DNA of 64,000 nucleotides from DAIDKA01 sp963726995 (lineage in GTDB: Bacteria; Pseudomonadota; Gammaproteobacteria; Steroidobacterales; Steroidobacteraceae): contig CAVSEP010000006.1 in assembly GCA_963726995.1 (NCBI GenBank), positions 1,302,001 to 1,366,000 of the forward strand. The letters run 5' to 3'. Both the position numbers and the translations under genes were made by a program. The notes under the pieces are model-generated. The model ran no database searches and was not told the DNA's origin. It was given only the letters and a program-made list of their open reading frames with translations. How positions within the stretch are numbered: position 1 is the first letter of the stretch; each line of letters opens with the position of its first letter. Shown here one piece after another: positions 60,230 through 64,000 of this stretch.

Positions 60230-62458
60230 TCAAGAGCCCTTGAAATTAATCTTCACCCGCGCGCGCTGCGCCTTGGACGGATCGGCCAGATCCGTGGTGA
60301 AGAACTTTGCACGCTTCACGGCCATGAGAGCTTCGAAGTCGAACATCTTCGCAGGCGAGGACTCGACCACCGTGGGCGAACCCGGCGTACCGTCCGGATT
60401 TAGCATGAACTCCACGACCACATAGCCCGTCCGGTTCAGCGCCAGGGCCACTTCCGGATAGTTCACCTGCAGCGGCTTGGTCGGCTTCGGCGACAGGACC
60501 TGTGTCGGGGAGGAGGGCGAGGTGCCCGGCGCTGCGGCGTTGGCCGCCGGCTCTGGCGCCCGGGCGGTGCTCGGCGCCGGGGCGGCGCCGTCGGCCAGGG
60601 AGAAGTTGATCTTGATGCGCGCGCGCTGCGCCTTCTTAGGATCGGCAAGGTCCGTGGTCGCGAAAGTCGCGCGCCGGACCGCGGCCAGCGCCGCATTGTC
60701 GAAGGTGCCGCGCGGCGAGGACTCCACGACCGTACCGGCCGAGGCGCTGCCGTTCGGATTCAGCGTGAATTCGACAATGGCGTAGCCGTGGATGTTTTCC
60801 GCGAGCGCCGAGGGCGGAAAGTCCACCTGGAAGTTGCGGGTGGGCTTGGGCGAGAGGATCGCCGCGGCCGCAGCGGCCGCCTTGGCGTCCGCAGCGCTGG
60901 CGCTGGCGCGGGCGGCCTTTGCCGCAGCGCTGGCGGCATCGGCGGCGCGCTTGGCCGCAACGGCCGTATCCAGGGCGCTGCGCGTCTCGGCGAGATCGGT
61001 CTTGGTGCCGAAATCCTGGGCCGCGGTGAGCAGCTGCTGGGCGCCATCAAGATCCTGGCGGCCAATGGACGCCTGCGCCTTGCGCAACAATGCGACCAGC
61101 AGGTCATGCTGGGCGGCGGCGGTCTGGGGGCTGTTGCGATTCAGCTCGCGCATGGCCAGCAGGTGGGCCCGCGCATTGTTGGCCTCGGGTTCGAGCAGGG
61201 AGCCTGCGGCGATTGCGGTGCGGACCTGGTCCGCATCGGCGGCCAGCTCCGCATCGAGCTTGCGGGCCTCCAGCTCCTTGCGCAATTCCGGCGCGGGTGA
61301 ACGCTCGCCGTTGAGCGCGATCAGCTGGTCGATCAACTGGTGAGCCGCGGGGAAGTTGCCGGCGTTCATCGCGCTGCGGGTCTGGGCAACGAGCTGCTTG
61401 ACCCGGGCGGTGGCAACCGCAGCCTCCAGGGAGCGCAGCTCCTCGGGGGCAAAGTCGGCGTGCTGCAGGATGGCCAGCAGTCGCGAGGCCGTATCGGCAT
61501 CACCGGCGGCGAGCGCATTCTGCACCCGCTGGCGGGCCACGGTCTGCAGACGGCGTACGCCATCCAGCGCTTCCTCATTCTTGGGCTGCTGCACCAGCAC
61601 GGCACCGTACAATTCCAGGGCCGACGTGCCCTGCAGCGGCGCGTCCGCCTTGGGCAGCTGAGCGGCAGGATCGCGGAAGGCGACCCGCGCCATCGACAGC
61701 AGATCCTCGACACTGGCGGGGGCCGCCGCAGCGGCCTGCTGGCGGGCATTCTTTGGGTTCGTCGCCCGCCCGCCATGCACTTCTTGCGCAGGCGCCGTCT
61801 TATCGTCAGTGGCGGCTGTCGCGGCCGGAGCCGGACTGCGGTGCGAGTGGCTGATCCACAGACCCACCCCTGCGGCGAGCGCGATGGCCGCGGCGCCGAC
61901 CGCCCACAACATCGGGACCCGGGGTTTGCCAGCGCCCGACTTCGGCGCGTGGTGCTCGCTGCTCGCCAGGCGTTGCATCGCCTTGGCCAGCGCGGCCGCG
62001 AATGTCGCTACGCCGATGTCGCCGCGTGCGATGAGGGCACAGGCGGCGCCGCGCGAGAGGACATCACGCCAATTGTTGCGGTCCTCGTCCGCGCACAGCA
62101 CGATCCAGGGCTGCGAGCCGAACTGCGACTCCAGCTGTGCGAAGGAGTTGCGGCCGGCGCCCTGGCTGCTCGCGTCGTAGACGCCTATCCAGTTGTTCGT
62201 GACCGGCAGATTGGCGATCTCGCCGACCGTGTCCGCGCTGAAGGTCCGAAACTGATCCCCGAGCGCGGGACCTACCTCGATGAGCAGTTCATCGCCGGCG
62301 CCGACGATGACGATCTCGGTACGCCGTTTGCTGGCCTGCGACGGCACCGCCGCAGGGGCTTCGGACACGCGGGCACTTGCATTGTTGCTGGCTGTCATCG
62401 GATCCACTCTGGCGTTGCGGTTGGCACCGCCTCCCAACGAGGCGATCACATTCACCAT
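60230..62458 (-). CDS. TonB-like protein with receiver-like N-terminus and two TonB C-terminal domains
   Basis: 742 aa. Residues about 47-165 form a receiver-like alpha/beta domain (EIVIVGAGDELLIEVGPALG, WIGVYDASSQGAG, WIVLCADEDRNNWRDVL). The phosphorylation Asp is not in a normal context, so it is a pseudo-receiver. TM about 183-203 follows, then a helical, repeat-like periplasmic region (about 250-500) rich in Ala/Gln. Two tandem TonB_C domains lie at 536-620 and 656-742, each opening SPKPT and containing GY-x-x-VEF, VVESSP and TTDLADP-x-KAQRAR. TonB passes energy to outer-membrane receptors. No exbB or exbD is adjacent. First gene of the signalling operon. Confidence 0.88.
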   Translation of the reverse strand: MVNVIASLGGGANRNARVDPMTASNNASARVSEAPAAVPSQASKRRTEIVIVGAGDELLIEVGPALGDQFRTFSADTVGEIANLPVTNNWIGVYDASSQGAGRNSFAQLESQFGSQPWIVLCADEDRNNWRDVLSRGAACALIARGDIGVATFAAALAKAMQRLASSEHHAPKSGAGKPRVPMLWAVGAAAIALAAGVGLWISHSHRSPAPAATAATDDKTAPAQEVHGGRATNPKNARQQAAAAAPASVEDLLSMARVAFRDPAAQLPKADAPLQGTSALELYGAVLVQQPKNEEALDGVRRLQTVARQRVQNALAAGDADTASRLLAILQHADFAPEELRSLEAAVATARVKQLVAQTRSAMNAGNFPAAHQLIDQLIALNGERSPAPELRKELEARKLDAELAADADQVRTAIAAGSLLEPEANNARAHLLAMRELNRNSPQTAAAQHDLLVALLRKAQASIGRQDLDGAQQLLTAAQDFGTKTDLAETRSALDTAVAAKRAADAASAAAKAARASASAADAKAAAAAAAILSPKPTRNFQVDFPPSALAENIHGYAIVEFTLNPNGSASAGTVVESSPRGTFDNAALAAVRRATFATTDLADPKKAQRARIKINFSLADGAAPAPSTARAPEPAANAAAPGTSPSSPTQVLSPKPTKPLQVNYPEVALALNRTGYVVVEFMLNPDGTPGSPTVVESSPAKMFDFEALMAVKRAKFFTTDLADPSKAQRARVKINFKGS

Positions 62459-62697
62459 GCTTTTTCCCAGAGATGGGGGTTAACAAACTGCGCGTGTGTT
62501 CACGATCAGCGAGGTTTGTCACAGCTGTGCGCCAACATTGATCACGGACGTGCGCCAGTTCACACGGGCCCGGGAAAATATCCGCTGCAAAGCACAAATT
62601 CGGCGGAAATATTGTTAAGTCGCGCATTCGACTGCACCCGCCCGCCGCACGGGCAGTGATCGCGGGTTGGACGTAGACTTGGCGCAGACTACGGGGG

Positions 62698-63489
62698 ATG
62701 GCCATGCCGCTGGTTCTGGCGCTGATTGTCATTGCCATTGTGATCATTTCGGGTGTTCGAATCGCCCAGGAATATCAGCGTGGAGTCGTCTTTCGATTGG
62801 GGCGCTACCGCGGACTGCGCGGTCCGGGCCTGTATTTCATCATTCCCTTCGGTATTGAGCGTGCGGTCACCATCGACATCCGCACCCGCACCGTCTCGGC
62901 TGAACAGCAGGAAACCATCACGCGCGATAGCGTGACCATCAAGGTCAATGGCGTGCTGTGGTATCGGATCGAAGACGCCGCAAAGGCGGTGATCTCGGTG
63001 GCCGATGCGCCGGCGGCGGTCTACCAGCTGGCTCTCACGGGATTGCGCAACATCATCGGCCAGCATGATCTTGACGAGGTGCTCCAGGAGCGAAACAAGA
63101 TCAATGATTTGCTGCGGGAAAGCATCGTCAGTTCATCCACCCGCTGGGGCCTTGAGGTCGAGCGCTTCGAAATGAAGGACGTGGAACTGCCGGTAGCCAT
63201 GCAGCAGGTCATGGCGATGCAGGCCGAAGCCATACGGGAAAAGCGCGCCCGCATCATCAAGGCGGAGGCGGAACTCGAGGCGTCGGTCAAATTGTCCGCG
63301 GCCGCGGCGCAGATGGCTGGCAACCCCGTCGCCCTGGAACTGCGGCGGATGCAGATGGTCGCGGAGGTGGGCGCCGAGAACAACAGCACCACGGTGCTGA
63401 TGATTCCTTCTGAGTTCGTGACCCTGTCAAACAGCGTCCGGGACTATCTGCAGGCCCGCACGGCCGCGGAGCGGCCCCCGCAGGGATAG
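62698..63489 (+). CDS. Slipin/stomatin-like SPFH protein
   Basis: 263 aa. One N-terminal membrane hairpin (LVLALIVIAIVIISGVRIA) is followed by the SPFH domain (EYQRGVVFRLGRYRGLRGPG, TITRDSVTIKVNGVLWYRIE) and a coiled C-terminal part (MQAEAIREKRARIIKAEAEL). Slipins form rings in the inner membrane and protect membrane proteins from proteolysis. A partner NfeD protease is not present here. The divergent 239-base gap before it holds two promoters facing away from each other but nothing else I recognise. GGGGG ribosome site. Confidence 0.92.
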   Translation: MAMPLVLALIVIAIVIISGVRIAQEYQRGVVFRLGRYRGLRGPGLYFIIPFGIERAVTIDIRTRTVSAEQQETITRDSVTIKVNGVLWYRIEDAAKAVISVADAPAAVYQLALTGLRNIIGQHDLDEVLQERNKINDLLRESIVSSSTRWGLEVERFEMKDVELPVAMQQVMAMQAEAIREKRARIIKAEAELEASVKLSAAAAQMAGNPVALELRRMQMVAEVGAENNSTTVLMIPSEFVTLSNSVRDYLQARTAAERPPQG

Positions 63490-63491
63490 GG

Positions 63492-64000
63492 TCACTGCGA
63501 ATCGGTCTGCGCGCTTCCCCCGAGCGGTTCGGCCGGGGGTTGATCCACCCGCGCGCGAGTGCGGCTGGTCTTCCACTTGCCGACGATTCGGGAGATTGGA
63601 ATCTCGATCCCCACGATCTGGCTGATCTTCTGGGCGATGAAATCCCCGGGCGCATCGGCCGGCAGCCACGGGTGCGCCTGGCCGGTTTCGTGCGTGGCCG
63701 TGAGCCGGGTGACATGGTCCAGCAACCAGGCAGGCTCCTGGATCACCACGGGCATCCCGTGGGCGTGCACGACGGTGTAGATCCAGGTGGGCAGCGTCCA
63801 GCCGGGGCCCTGTGGACTCGGATACCGGGAAGGACTGACATAGGCGTCCGGGCCTTGAAAGACCACCACCGACTCGACGGTCGGTGAGAGGCACTGCCAG
63901 ACCTTGTTGGCACGCGCTACATGAGCCCGCAGCGTGCCGTGCCCGCCGACTGAAGGGTCCAGCAGGAACGGCACGTGGTTGACGACAATCTCGCCTGCGT
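63492..64000 (-). CDS. PaiB-family FMN-binding regulator, cut by the window edge
   Basis: The C-terminal 169 residues are visible. It opens in the window with AGEIVVNHVPFLLDP and continues GHGTLRAHVARANKVWQCLS, WTLPTWIYTVVHAHGMPVVI and a Lys/Arg-rich tail. This is the FMN-binding split-barrel of PaiB-like proteins, named as negative regulators in Bacillus; the actual reaction is not known. The start lies outside the window, so a frame opening at GTG 63974 is only a fragment. Its stop is 2 bases from the slipin stop; the two are convergent. Confidence 0.85.
   Translation of the reverse strand, partial: AGEIVVNHVPFLLDPSVGGHGTLRAHVARANKVWQCLSPTVESVVVFQGPDAYVSPSRYPSPQGPGWTLPTWIYTVVHAHGMPVVIQEPAWLLDHVTRLTATHETGQAHPWLPADAPGDFIAQKISQIVGIEIPISRIVGKWKTSRTRARVDQPPAEPLGGSAQTDSQ

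Noticed and set aside
1..64000. Insertion sequences, prophage, CRISPR array, integrase or toxin-antitoxin pairs
   Set aside because: No transposase, integrase or phage structural motif and no regularly spaced repeat was seen on either strand.

Overview
The window is GC-rich chromosomal DNA from a free-living Gram-negative proteobacterium. The lipocalin lipoprotein, TonB-type protein, fdsGBAD formate dehydrogenase, moxR/DUF58 island and Blc/Cfa-type lipid operon point to a gammaproteobacterium of the Steroidobacter/Nevskia/Xanthomonad sphere. That placement is an inference from gene content; no rRNA gene is present. Genes are packed tightly, often joined by 4-base ATGA, GTGA or TTGA stop/start overlaps, and GTG or TTG starts are common. 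No insertion sequence, prophage or CRISPR array was seen.

Layout. (1) 1-9647, almost all on the minus strand: a Crp/Fnr regulator, then a long co-directional run with a YjfB-like small protein, pirin, a TfdB-type flavin hydroxylase, WrbA, an MFS exporter, a secreted DUF8021-like protein, a double-SnoaL secreted protein, a small secreted protein and a geranylgeranyl-reductase-like flavoprotein. It looks like a redox or catabolic operon. (2) 9939-16496, plus: NAD-dependent molybdenum formate dehydrogenase fdsG-fdsB-fdsA-fdsD, then an Amt ammonium transporter. (3) 16582-24612: RcnB-like protein, an orphan pqqC, a MoxYX-like two-component system, mobB-moeA for molybdenum cofactor, an Nramp relative and a triheme cytochrome c. 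(4) 24669-32693: a nine-gene plus-strand operon of lipocalin, ECF sigma factor, anti-sigma factor, fatty-acid desaturase, flavin oxidoreductase, DUF1365, Cfa-type methyltransferase, DUF1295 and a second Cfa-type methyltransferase. It looks like a stress-controlled lipid-remodelling system. (5) 32789-42620: a secreted beta-propeller protein, a second DUF8021-like protein, then the MoxR/DUF58/DUF4129/DUF4350 island facing SpoIIM-RDD, and a SnoaL-like protein. (6) 42673-45186: a LytTR regulator, LytS-type kinase and LiaF-like membrane protein. (7) 45484-52492: tRNA-Arg(ACG), several small or metabolic genes (radical SAM, PhyH, acetate transporter), a third DUF8021-like protein and a zinc-ribbon trypsin-like protease. 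(8) 52508-57097: a YtrA-type GntR/ABC operon with a clear operator, and a methyltransferase. (9) 57187-62458, minus: a TonB protein with a receiver-like N-terminus, a membrane-bound CheA-like kinase, CheY and CheX, together a compact and unusual signalling operon. (10) 62698-64000: a slipin and a PaiB-like flavin protein running off the edge.

A striking property is the number of apparent frameshifts. About ten genes are broken by one or more single-base indels, most of them one extra base in a short homopolymer. Removing that base restores conserved protein sequence. Such density in otherwise intact operons suggests residual sequencing error more than gene decay, so broken genes are described by their reconstructed products.
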